Below are positions 9,461 through 20,515 of a stretch of DNA of 64,000 nucleotides, piece by piece. The notes under the pieces are model-generated. The model was given only the letters and a program-made list of their open reading frames with translations, did not search any database and was not told the DNA's origin. Position 1 is the stretch's first letter, and every line of letters starts with the position of its first letter. Position numbers and translations under genes: made by a program. This DNA is from Gracilaria domingensis. Lineage: Eukaryota > Rhodophyta > Florideophyceae > Gracilariales > Gracilariaceae. The DNA is taken from the NCBI GenBank assembly GCA_022539475.1, contig VCMS01000112.1, positions 62,001 to 126,000 of the forward strand. The letters run 5' to 3'.

Positions 9461-11595
9461 ATGCCTCGTCAGCTTACAATTAGCAAAACGAAACGACCTT
9501 CTACATTTTGTGCTTCTCACTGCCAAAAATATGGACTAGCAGTTTTAGCACGTGCTCCGAGCAACGGAAACATTTGTACCGTTGTTTGTCGCTTCTGTAA
9601 AGTATTCGGCAGAGAAAAGTCAATATTTGTTTCCATATCTGGACGGCGAACAACAACGGTCGAAACCTTTTCAGCTTCCTTTCGAATGGATAACTATTTC
9701 TCGCATCTACGCACTCAGCATAAAACAAAGTGGAGTGAGTATCAAAATGCGACCGAATGCGAACAGGCGTGCTTTTTTGTCTCATCTGTTCCGCACGTGA
9801 ACACACTGAATGCGCATGGTACATTTCAAAGCCCAGTGTGCTATAAAAGTTCGAAAGATACTGTTGAAGTTATATTGCCTTTACTGGTTTCTTCAAATAA
9901 TCGAAATACGGATGAAAAAGTTTTACAGATGTTTCTTAAGAAAGCACAGTCTGAGGACTACGGATTGGTTATAAAGCATCAGAAGCACTTTGAAATTGTT
10001 ATTGGGTATGCTGCAGTTGGTATGTCATTTCGGCAGATATCTAAATCAGTGCAAGTGACCAAAGAAGACACAAGAGTTTCACATTTTAGGACTATTACAG
10101 AAAGACGCATAAGCCATTACGTTCAGATGTGCGTTGGTGTAAATCTGGAATTACTTCGGAGGTGTCTCTTTACTCGAGCAGTTTGGACTTTTTTATTGCT
10201 TTTGATACTGCTACTAATCGTTGAGAGACGTTTGTCGATGTCCGAGATCGCTTTTTGTGTAAGCATACCATACAAAATGTTCACGTTGTGGCCATTCCAT
10301 TTCATGAATCACATACCGGAGAAGCATTGTTCCGAGTAGTTTCATTGCTTTTCGCCTCTTTTGGTGGCCCGAATTGGAACGACAGATTATTTGCAGTGAC
10401 GACTGATGGAGCAAGCAACATAACTGGGAGGTTTCAAGGTGGAGTCACACGCTTCCAGCGCATTTCGAAGCTTGGATTCTATCGGGTGTGGTGTGCGGCA
10501 CACCAACTAGATCTTATCCTGCAACAAGTGTTTTGGTCAATTTTAAAACACGAGTTCTACTCTGCGCTGATTGCTCTTATCGCTTGGCTCAGGCGTCAGT
10601 ATACATTGCGCGACCAAATGCGCAGCACCTGTTCTGCAGTTTCAAGAACGAGATGGCTTTCATTGGGGTCTGCTTGTTCCTGGCTTTACTTACATCGAGA
10701 GGAGTTAACTGAGTTTGCAAACTCTAGAAAACATCATTTGCCTTCGGTTCGGTGGTGGGTGCTATTGGCAGCAATTAAGGATTTCATGCAAGCAGTCAAC
10801 AAATGCTTCACATTTATTCAAGGCAAAGATATGCTACTCTCGACGCAAAACGAAGAACTGCAGGAGCTCGCCTCGACAATCAAGGAGTGTTCTGGTCTTA
10901 TTGGCCCCCTTTCCGGTGTGGAGCTTCTTTCCCTTGCTTCGAGCGAGAACTATATTTGTTACGACGGCCAGTATGCCGTTTTTAAGCCAAAGCTTGCTGA
11001 ATTCATTGAGGACTAAGGGTTCGAAACGTGCGAGGAATTTCACGAGCTCGATTGTCTCGACAAGCAGGTTGTGATGTAGTTCTTGGCGAAGCTGTTTTCG
11101 AGCGCATACATCCGTATAACTGCATTGCGTGCAGAACGAGATGAAGAGAATGCACCTGCAGAGGCCTTAGCACCTCCTGTATTGCCGCACAAATTAGCCC
11201 AATTACGTCCCATGGTGTTTAACAATATGGTTAGAAAGCAGCGAGACAGATTGAGACTTCACAGTAAGCGAAATATTGAGAAGGTCGTGCAAAAGGAATT
11301 TGCACAATTCTGCAAGTATGTGTTATCGACGGAGAACGGGGCCATCCAGATTGCTGCTTCTAAACAGTGCAAAGAATTTGAGAATGCTTGGCGCAGCTTC
11401 CGTGCGAAGCACAAGGAACGGCACCGATTTTCTGCTGGTCTTTCGACAATTTTCCCTGGTACAGCCAGCGTGGAAGCCGATTTCTCTGTCATAAACTGGG
11501 GGAAGGATAAATATCGTCAAGCTCTTACTGATGTCTTCCTTGAGGGCATTCTTCAAGCGAAGCAACACAGGACACTTGTTTCACTCTCAAAGTAG
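9461..11595 (+). pseudogene. hAT transposase with BED zinc finger, broken
   Basis: The start is the ATG at 9461 (MPRQLTISKT). A BED-type finger is visible at residues 43-87 (C-x2-C...H-x4-H). The RNase H-like core follows: FFIAFDTATN near 10190-10220 (first D), VTTDGASNITG near 10400 (second D), then RVWCAAHQLDL, SRTRWLS, and at the 3' end SVEADFS with the catalytic E in the hAT dimerisation region (11470-11560). A frame change lies between about 10140 and 10180. In-frame stops follow at about 10222-10224, 11014-11016 and 11077-11079. The protein would be about 710 residues, normal for the family, and all domains are present, so the element decayed in place rather than being truncated. Confidence 0.88.
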
Positions 11596-13104
11596 AACCA
11601 TCAAGTTGAGCACAAACGAAAAGAGTGTTAGGTTGGGTAACATTCAGAACACTTCCTAAACAAAGTGTCTCTCTCTTCCTCAAAGCGATTGTAGCAGAGT
11701 CCACTGTAGTAGTCTTATCGCCCTTTCAGTAGAAGGCGGAGGAGCGACGTATATTGAAGTGGAGGCGCCCGTTGTGGAGCCGAATGTCTGCGTATCTTTG
11801 CGGAGCGGTGGCGTGGTATAGCAGAGCGAAGCGTAGGGCCAGTTGAAACGCAGTTTAGTACCTCAAACGTTTTAGGGATTGAATACGCTGAAATGTAGCA
11901 AAGCGGCTGAACGGCTCAGCCGCGTAGTGGAGCTGCGAAATGGCCAAAAATGTTTGTGGAGAAGCCGAGTGGTCTGGGCTTTCCATTGCGTGACCTAACA
12001 GGGCGACGGTGTAATGTGGCGAATCTAAGCGGCGACATTGCATGTAGGCAAAAACCTCAGTTAGGCGCAGTGGAGTAAACAGGAATGGCGGCAGGGTTAG
12101 TAGAAGCACTGCTTGGCTTGCCGAAAGAACGGAAGAGCTGGGAAGTGCGTGAGCAGCGGTGCAGAAAAGTGCAGTGAAAGAGCCGCACTGCAACAGCAGA
12201 ATTGCTATGTGGAGCGGTAAAGTGTACGAATGTCCTGGAGGTGTGAAATTGTGGCGATGACATGTACAGAAGAAGGCAGGCGAGAGAACGGTGATGTGGC
12301 CTTGCAGCGCTGCGAAGAAGTAAATGGGAGCGGCGGAGCCGCGAAGCGGCGAGACGGAGCAGCAAGAGGGTGGAGCGTCGAAGAGATGCAGTGGACCGGC
12401 GTTGTTTTAGAACAACTGTCTTGTGGGAATAATCAGGAGAGCGGCGGAGCAAAGCGGCGAAGCAGCAAAGCGACGCGCAGGTAGAGTAGGGGAGTAGTGG
12501 GGAATGAGAGAGACAATGGAGTAAAGAGTAAGAACGATGTGGGGGGGCTTCTCAAAGTATTCTAGCGGTATAAAGGCAGCTCACTGGAGCCCGGGAGAGG
12601 TTTTGGGGAGCGGTAAAAGGGCGAGATCGAGCCAACGGAAGAACAGAGCGGCGGAAGGCCGGAACGGTGTTGGGCAGTGGTGGAGTGCCGAAGCAGGAAA
12701 TGGAGCCGCCACATGCTGCAAAGTAAGATCAGCGGGTTGGTGAGAGGCGCAATGGATTGACAGAGCGCCAGAATGCCGGTAGGGGTTCCAGAGACGTTGG
12801 GGGATTGGAGCGCCGCTTGAAAGCTGCGGAGCGGTGACAAGTTGGATCAGCAAGTTATTAAAGCCGGGAGAAGATAGGGCGGACGAGTGGAGCGCTGCAG
12901 GTGCGGGGCAATGGATCGTCGGTACTGTGGAGCGGCAAACCGTCGTAGGCCTCACGTTTCTTTGCCGCTTCACTAAGACGCACCGCGTTGCTTCCAAGGT
13001 TTGTTGGGCCTCCACGGCGTAGAATGGCAGCGCATTGGGGCAGAATGGAGTGGCGGAGCGGTGTCGCGGACGCGAGCGACGGACAGGAGCGGCGACTCAA
13101 AAAG
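11596..13104. other. G-rich non-coding tail of the hAT element
   Basis: About 1.5 kb is full of GGAGCGG, GAGCGAAGCG and AAGCGGCGA words on the plus strand. Short frames open on both strands but give low-complexity peptides. It resembles in style, not in sequence, the G-rich tract in the Harbinger element. Confidence 0.5.
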
Positions 13105-13179
13105 TGATCGTTTCGGATCAATCTGAAACCGTTTTGAAACTTTATCCGAAAGGAAGTTCATTTCGGATTTTTCGGATTG

Positions 13180-13200
13180 ATCCGAAACGAAAGAGGTCTG
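13180..13200 (-). repeat. hAT right terminal inverted repeat
   Basis: This is the complement of CAGACCTCTTTCGTTTCGGAT. Inside it, 13105-13180 holds further TTTCGGAT/ATCCGAAA words, mirroring the left end. The target duplication CCCCTGGC follows directly at 13201-13208. Confidence 0.9.
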
Positions 13201-13289
13201 CCCCTGGCTGAGCGACATTTTTTTCGTTGAGATCTCCATGTACGAGGGTGTTTGGAAGTTTTGCTTCTTCCCAAAGACGGAAAGTGCGT

Positions 13290-14636
13290 TTAATGTAGAA
13301 AACGTATCCTATCTCCTATCTCCATTGCACGAGGTAAGTGCTTCTCAACGAATGACTGAACTTCAACGATGCTTCTCCAGATCCACTGCTCATTATACAC
13401 AGGTATACTTCCTGATATGAGCTCCGCAATGTATGAAGTAGAGTCTTGTTGCAATGAAGCCCAATGCTCCAGGACAAGTGCAGCAGTTTTTCAAGAATCT
13501 TCGTACCCAGGTGCAGGCACTCGAGTACGAGGAGCAAAACACACTGAACTAAGCGGTGCACCAAAGTCTGCTGTAAAAAACGCATTGAGTTCCAGGTCAC
13601 TAAGAACTGGCCTCCTGCTCGCGGAAGGGAATAGGTTCGTGATGACGTCCGTTTTAGATACCTCGATGCTTCCATGGGTAATAAACTTCACGAAAAAGAA
13701 GCCCTTAACTGCTGGTATGCGATAAACGACCGAACGATAAGAAAGCTGGAGCTGTTCAAGGTCACCCGTTTCTCTGGCAATCAATGCTTTTAAGATGATC
13801 ATCAACAGACGGTAGTGCTTGAGCCAAGAATCCCAGATTGCACCATGGTGGAAGCTGTCGATCATTCAGGGAGTACAGGCGACGAACAAGTAACCTTAGC
13901 AGATAAATCAGAGCAAGCGAGCACTTCCACATACTGATCGCGTGCACAAGAAAGTGCGTCCATTCAAGTGAAATAGACTTTCGCGATTCTACACTGATGT
14001 CTTCGACTTCAAAGATTGTTACAGATCCGTCATGATCTCTCGTTTCAAGGTTTTTCTGAAAATGAATGTCGTCAACAATATTTTCTGTCCCCTGAATCCC
14101 GAAATGCTCGCGAAGATCTGCAAGAAAACCATGCGCAATGTTTGGAGTGTAGAAGGAGTCAAACTTTGGCAAAACCAACTTTCCCTCTTTTATTCGTTCT
14201 AGAAGAATCCTCGTCCTTTCACCATGAAGAATAGCGACATAGTAGTGTTCAATTTCCTCGGAGCAAGAGAGCCTCGAAAGACTAAGATATATCAAACGAA
14301 ACGTGACAAAAGCGATGTTCCGTGCTAGAAAACCCTCATTTTGCCGATAGTTCCTTTCTGCCCCCTCCATTCCCTTCGTATTGAAGTTTACAGAGTTCGA
14401 GAACCTTCCAAAATCGGTTGCATGAAATGGCAAGAGGCAGGAGTGGTGGTGCTGTACTTGGCTTACGAATCTGCAATTGTGAGCGGAAGAGTGCCCATCG
14501 ACGACTTCGAACAATGGGACCCGTGAAGAATCTTGAGTTAGGTTACAGAGCACATATGGCGCACCAGAGATTTGCACAAGTTGTTGCACCAGGGTCGTTG
14601 ATTGACGTCCCGCCACTCTATGCCGTCCATCATGGG
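13290..14636 (-). pseudogene. Broken unrecognised gene, disrupted by Copia
   Basis: A protein-like minus-strand frame comes out of the Copia LTR border at 14636 and ends at a TAA at 13290-13292. The best part lies at about 13870-14330 (FLADLREHFGIQGTENIVDD, IFEVEDISVESRKS, LEWTHFLVHAISMWKC), followed by hydrophobic helices (LALIYLLRLLVRRLY). A frame change is needed near 13860 and one in-frame TGA lies at 13491-13493. After it the frame stays good to the end (ALVLEHWASLQQ...VEKHLPRAMEIGDRIRF). I recognise no family. It could be a host gene or a protein of an undescribed element. The hAT element ends only 80 bases downstream. Confidence 0.4.
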
Positions 14637-15274
14637 TATTGGAAGCGGCGGTGTGTAGCGAGCGGGGCAGATCGATAAGGTGCACGCGTTGACCGCCGGC
14701 GAGTTGGGCACTGGCCGGAACGGTCGTGCATTTTATTTGGTGCCCGGCGCCGCAACGGGTAGCCCCACTCTGCGCCCCCGCAATGCCGTCACAAACGTGG
14801 CGCGCGTTCTCTGCGCTTGCCTCGCAAGAGGTCTTCGGCACGCAACACCGTCCCTCGACGCGAAGCGCAATTCTTCCTACACCACTTCGCATCTCTCATA
14901 TAGAGTTGCTATATACATAATCATATAAACATAAAGGCCAAAAAAAAGGCCCATAGATGGCTAACCACAAAGCTCATCTCTTCCACAAGAGCGTCTTTCA
15001 AAACTTGCAGGCGTGGAGCAGAATTCAATATCTAAGTCAATAAACGCAGACAGCTGGCTATCAAACAACTCACATCAGTAAATTTTAAAATCTGAGCATT
15101 CTACCAAAACGTATGTGGGAAAAACGATTATGCTACCTTGTAGAAAATTAGAATAGTTTTTTGTGAGACACAACAAACACAGAAATTAAACAGATTTACC
15201 TATAAGATAACACGCAATAGCACAAGAAGACAAACAGAAATGAAGCACAGTTAGAGTAGTCCGTAGTTCCAACA
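14637..15274 (-). repeat. Copia 3' LTR
   Basis: On the minus strand the LTR begins TGTTGG (15274) and ends CCAATA (14637), about 638 bp. It is preceded on the minus strand by a purine run GAGAAGAAA (15283-15275), a plausible polypurine tract. The 5-base outer flank is ATGGG (14632-14636). No second LTR was found at the other end. Confidence 0.65.
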
Positions 15275-15431
15275 TTTCTTCTCAGAACAAGTCCAGATGC
15301 ATCAAGCTGACCATCTTGCGTATATCAACAAGGGATGCACACTTTGTCAATATTTCAGCGATCTGTACACTCCTTGGAATGTACAGCTGCGTGATGATGT
15401 TTTCTGCAAACATATCTCTCACATGGTGCAT

Positions 15432-16058
15432 CTACAAGTCAATGTGCTCGTTGCGAGCAGAGATCTTAGGGTTCATAGTGATTGAACGTGCAGCCGAGCT
15501 GTCTAGTAGAGTCTCTGTGGCCTCATACCAGAACTCATCGCTCCAAGGCTGTTGGTGTGCGAATTCCCAAAACATCTTTCGGACCCATGTGATGTGCTTT
15601 GCGCGTGTAGAAACAGCCACGTACTCTGCTTTTGTAGACGAAAGATCAATGACGGTCTGACGCTTCGATTTTCACATGATTGGTGCGTCGTTGACGACGA
15701 TTACGTACCCAGTAGTAGACTTTCGAGTTTCTGTACATCACACCCAATCGGCGTCAGCGTACGCACCAAGTGAGGCGGGAGTAGTCGGAATTCTCGATCG
15801 GTAGTAGAGTCCGTAGTTCAATGTTCCAGCCACATAACTGAAGAGACGCTTGAGCAAGGAAAATTGGCGCTCGCAAGGATTGTGAAGATGCTTCGAAAGA
15901 GCCGAAACCGGGAAAGAGAGTTCCGGCCTTGTATATACAGCCATGTAGAGAAGTCCGCCAATTTCTGCCCTATTGTTAGCGTGATCCGTTGTTGAGAGTG
16001 CTTGCCCGTCTTCACTTGTCGGGAGTAAGCTGGCTACCGATGGAAAAGAAGACTGCAC
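15432..16058 (-). pseudogene. Copia RNase H region (fossil)
   Basis: GGLLYMAVYTRPELSFPVSA matches the GxLxYLxxxTRPD motif that joins Copia reverse transcriptase to RNase H, and GAYADADWV carries the RNase H entry. The region continues to lower coordinates with the family's C-terminal part before the LTR. Confidence 0.75.
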
Positions 16059-16142
16059 GGTGTAGCATCATTTTATGCCGAACTTTTTCAATATTTGTAC
16101 GGTATATCCGTACTGGGTCACCTTGATTCCAAGTGGTGAGCG

Positions 16143-16955
16143 TTAGATGCTCCAACCAATGAAGGACTTCAGCTCACCGTAAAGTTTCACATCGAAGATG
16201 GTGGAGAGTCCTTCCTTGAAGTATGTGAGAAGGTTAACGCTGTTGGCAGCGAAGGCGCAGTCGTCAACGATTACTACGACAATAATGAACCGGTCTTCCT
16301 CACGGTACATGAAGACTCGTGAGTCGAGAGCCGATGTCACGAATCCCCATGATAGAAGTGTGTCCGAAAAGAGGGAGCCCCAGATAATCCCAGCTTGGAC
16401 AGCACCATAGATGGACTTGAGTAGTTTGCAGACGTGACCGGGTTTGGCTTGGATGCCTGAGGAGTCGGTTGGCTGTTCCATGATGATTGGAACATCCAGT
16501 TTTCCGTAGAGGTACGCGTTCGAAATGTTATCTCCTTCCAGTATAAAATTCTCCGCAGCCGAGACGGCCAGTAGAATACGAAGAGCTTCGTGGCAAGCAA
16601 CAGGAGCGTAAGTGTTGTGTGGATCGAAGTTTTTGAATGGCTTCTGCTTGTCTCCCCGTAGACAGCAGCGTGCCTTCTTCAAGAACTTCTTTCCAATACC
16701 ATCGATCATTTTCTCCTTGAAGACCCAGTTATATGGCACGGGTTTCATCCAAGCTTCGCGAGGGATGAGTTCCCATGTCTTTCGCCGGACCAAGGCGTTC
16801 ATTTCGCGGTCAATAGCTTCACACCATCCTGGATCTCTGCACGCTTCCTTAAAAGAATGGGGTAGAGATGGGTCATCGCGTGTCTTCTTTGAGACCCAGA
16901 CCCGCGGAAAGTTGTGCGTAATGGTCGTGAAAGCTTCAACAAGATGCTCCTCCAA
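16143..16955 (-). pseudogene. Copia reverse transcriptase (fossil)
   Basis: The region carries the Copia-type reverse transcriptase signature: WCEAIDREMNALVRRKTWEL at the N-terminus, KARCCLRGDKQ, a YAPVA block, DNISNAYLYGKLD (catalytic region A), LLKSIYGAVQAG, and VVIVDDCAF (the catalytic YVDD-type strand). Confidence 0.88.
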
Positions 16956-17082
16956 GTCCGTTCTCTCTGCATCCGGCTATTCAGTTGGCTCCACCTCCAC
17001 TTCCTCGGCTTCTTGTTGTCTCTTGATACTTTCAAGGAGACTCGATATTGGGTAGTGGAGAGGAGTTGACCGGCTTGAAGTC

Positions 17083-18466
17083 CTAGTTCCCACACGTCAC
17101 GACAGAGTTCTTTTCTGGTACGAAGACGCGGAAAAGAGTGTTTTCACTCTGCATGCCAACGAAGTGCGAGAGGACGGAACGTGGAAGGAACTTCTTGTTC
17201 GGAATCGTTTTGGAGCCGTGAACGAACGCATAGCCAGGCAGTCTGAAGTTCAGAACGTGGGAGAAGTCGATCTTTGTCGATGGGTCCCACTCCAACATTG
17301 GAATCCGTTCCTTGATGCGTGAGGACGGTGCCCGGTTTCGAAACCAGTTTGCGTGGTTCATGGCCTCGACCGAAAAGGAATTGGGCAGCTTGCTCGCAAA
17401 GAGAAGAAAGCGAGTCCGTGTCCAATGCTCTTAGATGAGCCTCTTGGCAGCCCTGTTTGATTCGGAGGCGTATGCCGGAGAAAAGTCCAGTTTGATGTAA
17501 TTGTCGCGGCAAACTATATCAAAATCGCTGCTCTTGTGTTCACCTGCCCCATCCAGGCGAACATTCTTGAGTCGAAACGAGTGATTGAGCTCCAGTTCCG
17601 AGTGGCGCTTATACCATTCAATATTCTTGAGGACAGATGCGCCTGTCTTGTCCATGAGAAAGAACACGTCCGACTTTGAGTTGTAGTCGTCCAGAACGGC
17701 CGTAGAAAGCGCCAGAGAGAGAAGGCGAGATCTTGCCAGACAGGTCCATATGAATGAGCTCCAACGAACGTGAGGGGGAGACAGACCGTGGACTAGCGAT
17801 GAGCGGATTGCATTTCATCTTACGAGTGAGACAAGGTACGCACGTCAGAGATTCGAGAATGGAGCGTTGGAAATAAGGAACAGAATCCATAACTTTTGCC
17901 AGGTGCTGGTACCTGCTTGGATGCAGATGACCAGTGCGCCCGTGACAATCGAGAGCTAACTCCTGTTTAGTGTTGTTTGCATTCAAGACCATGACTTGCT
18001 TGTTGTCGTCGGTTAATTCCATAATGAATAGGCCCTGCTTGATCTCCGGTTCCAAAAGGATTTCGGAGTTTTGCTTAGGGTCAATTATGAAGCAACCATT
18101 GCATGGGCGCAGTGTCGAAGTGAAAGTCACTACGAAGTCCACTCTCAGAACACCTACTGAGCGAATATTTGATTCAAAAGCCGGAGCATGGTACGCTTCC
18201 ACGACTGTGCCATTATTGAGTGGGATCCAGACATGGCCTTTACCGATTAGACGAGCGGTGCCAGACGCAGCTTGCACAAGCTCGATATTGATGCGCTCGT
18301 ATCGAATGAACGACTTGCGCGAGTGGAAAAAATAGTGAGTAGCACCTGATTCGATGTAGGCAGAGCCCACCTTCTCCTGCGAGAGTAGCGCGATATATCT
18401 CCGATATCTAGCCATGTTGCAGTGGAAATCAGGTGATGGAGGTGGATCATCACGCCTTTCCACCAC
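17083..18466 (-). pseudogene. Copia protease and integrase region (fossil)
   Basis: An aspartic-protease-like strand occurs near 18350. A GAG-pre-integrase zinc block follows (HGRTGHLHPSRYQHLAK...CVPCLTRKMKC) near 17850-17940, then the integrase core start LELIHMDLSG near 17750 and further core pieces down to 17083. The gene order confirms Copia rather than Gypsy. Confidence 0.75.
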
Positions 18467-18499
18467 ATACGATCGAAGGTTAGAGGGACGATAACCATC

Positions 18500-19720
18500 T
18501 CTATCCCCCTTTGGCGCGAAGCGTGAGTTCCAGTTAAACTGCTGCCCTCCTTGATGGTTGTGAGAGGAGCGGTTGTAACCACCATTGCACCCATTGCTGG
18601 AGCGGGTGCGTTGCTGTTGTTGGGAGGAAGGCTGGATTCGCGAGTTGTTGTTACCAGATTCCTCGCGTTTCCGTTTGTTGCAGTCCCGGGCGTAGTGACC
18701 GCGACGACCGCAGTAGCAGCAGTCATTGTCTTAGTGATCCTTTGTGATGGAGGATTTGTCACGCCGGTTGCGTCGCTTCCGTCCGTTGCGCTGAGCTGTT
18801 GCGGCCTGCGGCTTCGAGGATGTGGACGGAGCGGAGGGAGCAGTAGTGCTTTGAGGATTATTCGGGTTCTTCCGGCGTGCCACTTCACCTTCGACGGCGT
18901 TGATGATGGAGTCGAAGCCGGCGTCCGTGAGTTTGGGCATCATCGCCAGAGGTGCGAAAGAGTTCGAGAGACTTTGTATTAACTTAGAGACCTTTTCTTT
19001 CTCCGATATTTTTTCGTCAAAGGTGGCCAGTTCACCGACAATGGCCAAGAATTTAGACAGGTGCTGGTTCCAGTCTTCGTTGTCCTTCTATACCAGAGTG
19101 TCTAGTCGGTAACGGATGCCTTGGCGGAAATACTGGAGTGCTTCTGTCATTAAGATTTCATTCACGTTTCAAGAAGAATCCTTTAGGAACTCTGTTAATT
19201 GAAGGAAACGGTAACATGTTGAATTTCTATTGAGAGATGGCAAGCCAAAAAATTTGACATGTAATTGCCATTGAAAAGATATTGGAGTACTAAGAGAAAA
19301 TTGGCACATATAGGAATTGGATTGAAAAGCTAATGACAGATAGTTCCGCCTGGGATGTTCTGCACGGCCTGAGCGTTTGAGATGGTTTAGACGTGCTGCA
19401 GTTCATCCCAGAGATCCTTGGCTGTCCGCTCGTCGTCATCAACAAAGGTGCGGACGAGAGAAAGAGCCGAGTCACCAAGACACAAGGTAATAGTGCTTTT
19501 GGCTTAACTGACCTCTCGAACCAGGATCTCATATTGCGGTTAGTCGGAGTAAACCCTTCGGGGCGAGGTTGCAAACCAGAGAGAAATGCGTCGTCTCGTC
19601 GTAGGTAGGACAAGAGACGACGACGCCGCAAGATATAGTCATTAGGAACCTTGAGCTTCGGCAGCTTGCCAAGGAACCCATCTTGTGAGCCCGACATGTT
19701 GACGGTACGGGCAGGCGGGT
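18500..19720 (-). pseudogene. Copia gag with CCHC zinc knuckle (fossil)
   Basis: The gag begins with MSGSQDGFLGKLPKLKVPN near 19700 and shows a helical capsid-like part at 18730-19150. A CCHC knuckle (CYCGRRGHYARDC) is visible in one frame near 18670-18726. A short AT-rich stretch around 19150-19290 looks out of place within it. Confidence 0.7.
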
Positions 19721-20051
19721 GGTAAATAAAGATCAACCTTCTTAGGCGGGAAAGGAATCCTGCTTTAACGGGAAAAGAGTGCGCCAACTTAGTAGTGTTC
19801 GCCCGTCCCCTACGGGTAGAGGGATTCTTCGTAGATGCAAACTTCAAACCAGCCCCCTACTGGCAGAGGGAGTTAGGGACTTTAGGTGACCCAAGCCCAA
19901 TTCAGAGAGGAAGGCGAACGATGTTGTAGTATTATGGGTCTTAGGATTGATCCCGGGGTATTGGTTATAGCTGGTCGAATTGGTGGTGTCCAGTAGGTCG
20001 GACCCGTGGTGTTTAGTTGAGTAGAACGGCTCGCTTATTTCTAACTACTAG

Positions 20052-20390
20052 TATTTGTACCATAGGTAGATTAGGTAGTACACATGGTGCACTGCGTTAC
20101 AGTGCACCACGGCCGAGGTCGAGGCGCTTCGCGGCCGATACTTAGGCTTCTCGAGCTGCGCCTCCCTCCTGTGGTAAAGTAAGAGACCCCTTGGCAACTA
20201 TCTGAGCCCATAGGTTAGCAAGAACCAAAGACCTTAAGGTTTTCAAGCCATCGCTACGTCGTTCGCCGTTTCGTGTAGGCACGACCAATAGCGCGCGCCC
20301 ATTGCACCTTTTTACCAGTGGTCTTGCCGTTGGCCTTTCATCCTTTGGACCGTTCCTCCCGTGGTTAGTGACCCGTGCCACTATACTATA
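20052..20390 (+). repeat. Gypsy A1 5' LTR
   Basis: A 339-bp sequence starts TATTTGTACC and ends GCCACTATACTATA. It is matched over its length by an inverted copy at 29393-29733, including the central block TACACATGGTGCACTGCGT and the GAGGTCGAGGCGC block. It is directly followed by leader sequence and gag. Confidence 0.75.
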
Positions 20391-20515
20391 TTTCTGGTCT
20401 CCTGACCTAGAATTCCGCACGGAAGTGAAGAACGATCTCTAGGAAAGACGAACTACCGGAATTCTACCTTTGAATCTGAACTACCGACGGACTGGTATAT
20501 CAAGCAACCGCCATC

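Larger units (their letters stand above)
9174..13200 (+). mobile_element. hAT transposon, full length, with TIRs and 8-bp TSD
   Basis: The element runs from CAGGCCTCTTTCGTTTCGGA (9174) to the complement of CAGACCTCTTTCGTTTCGGA (ending 13200), 20-21-bp inverted repeats with one mismatch. The flanks are CTCCTGGC (9166-9173) and CCCCTGGC (13201-13208), an 8-bp target duplication with one change. Terminal CAG, 8-bp duplication and a BED-finger transposase all fit hAT. The transposase occupies 9461-11595, and the remaining 1.6 kb is a non-coding G-rich tail. Confidence 0.9.
14637..20000 (-). mobile_element. Copia LTR retrotransposon, broken
   Basis: On the minus strand the parts run gag with zinc knuckle, protease, integrase, reverse transcriptase, RNase H, polypurine tract and 3' LTR, the Copia order (integrase before reverse transcriptase). 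The 5' LTR is not visible. The upstream end merges into a zone that meets the LTR of Gypsy A1 at about 20050. The element has many breaks and is a fossil of moderate age. It inserted into the unrecognised gene at 13.3-14.6 kb. Confidence 0.85.

Noticed and set aside
12057-13121. Minus-strand Ser/Leu/His-rich frames in the hAT tail
   Set aside because: They are composition artefacts of the skewed G-rich tail. None extends the transposase and none shows a domain.
19960-19980. TATTGG in front of gag as the inner end of a Copia 5' LTR
   Set aside because: Only six bases match the 3' LTR end. The following sequence differs, so no 5' LTR can be claimed.
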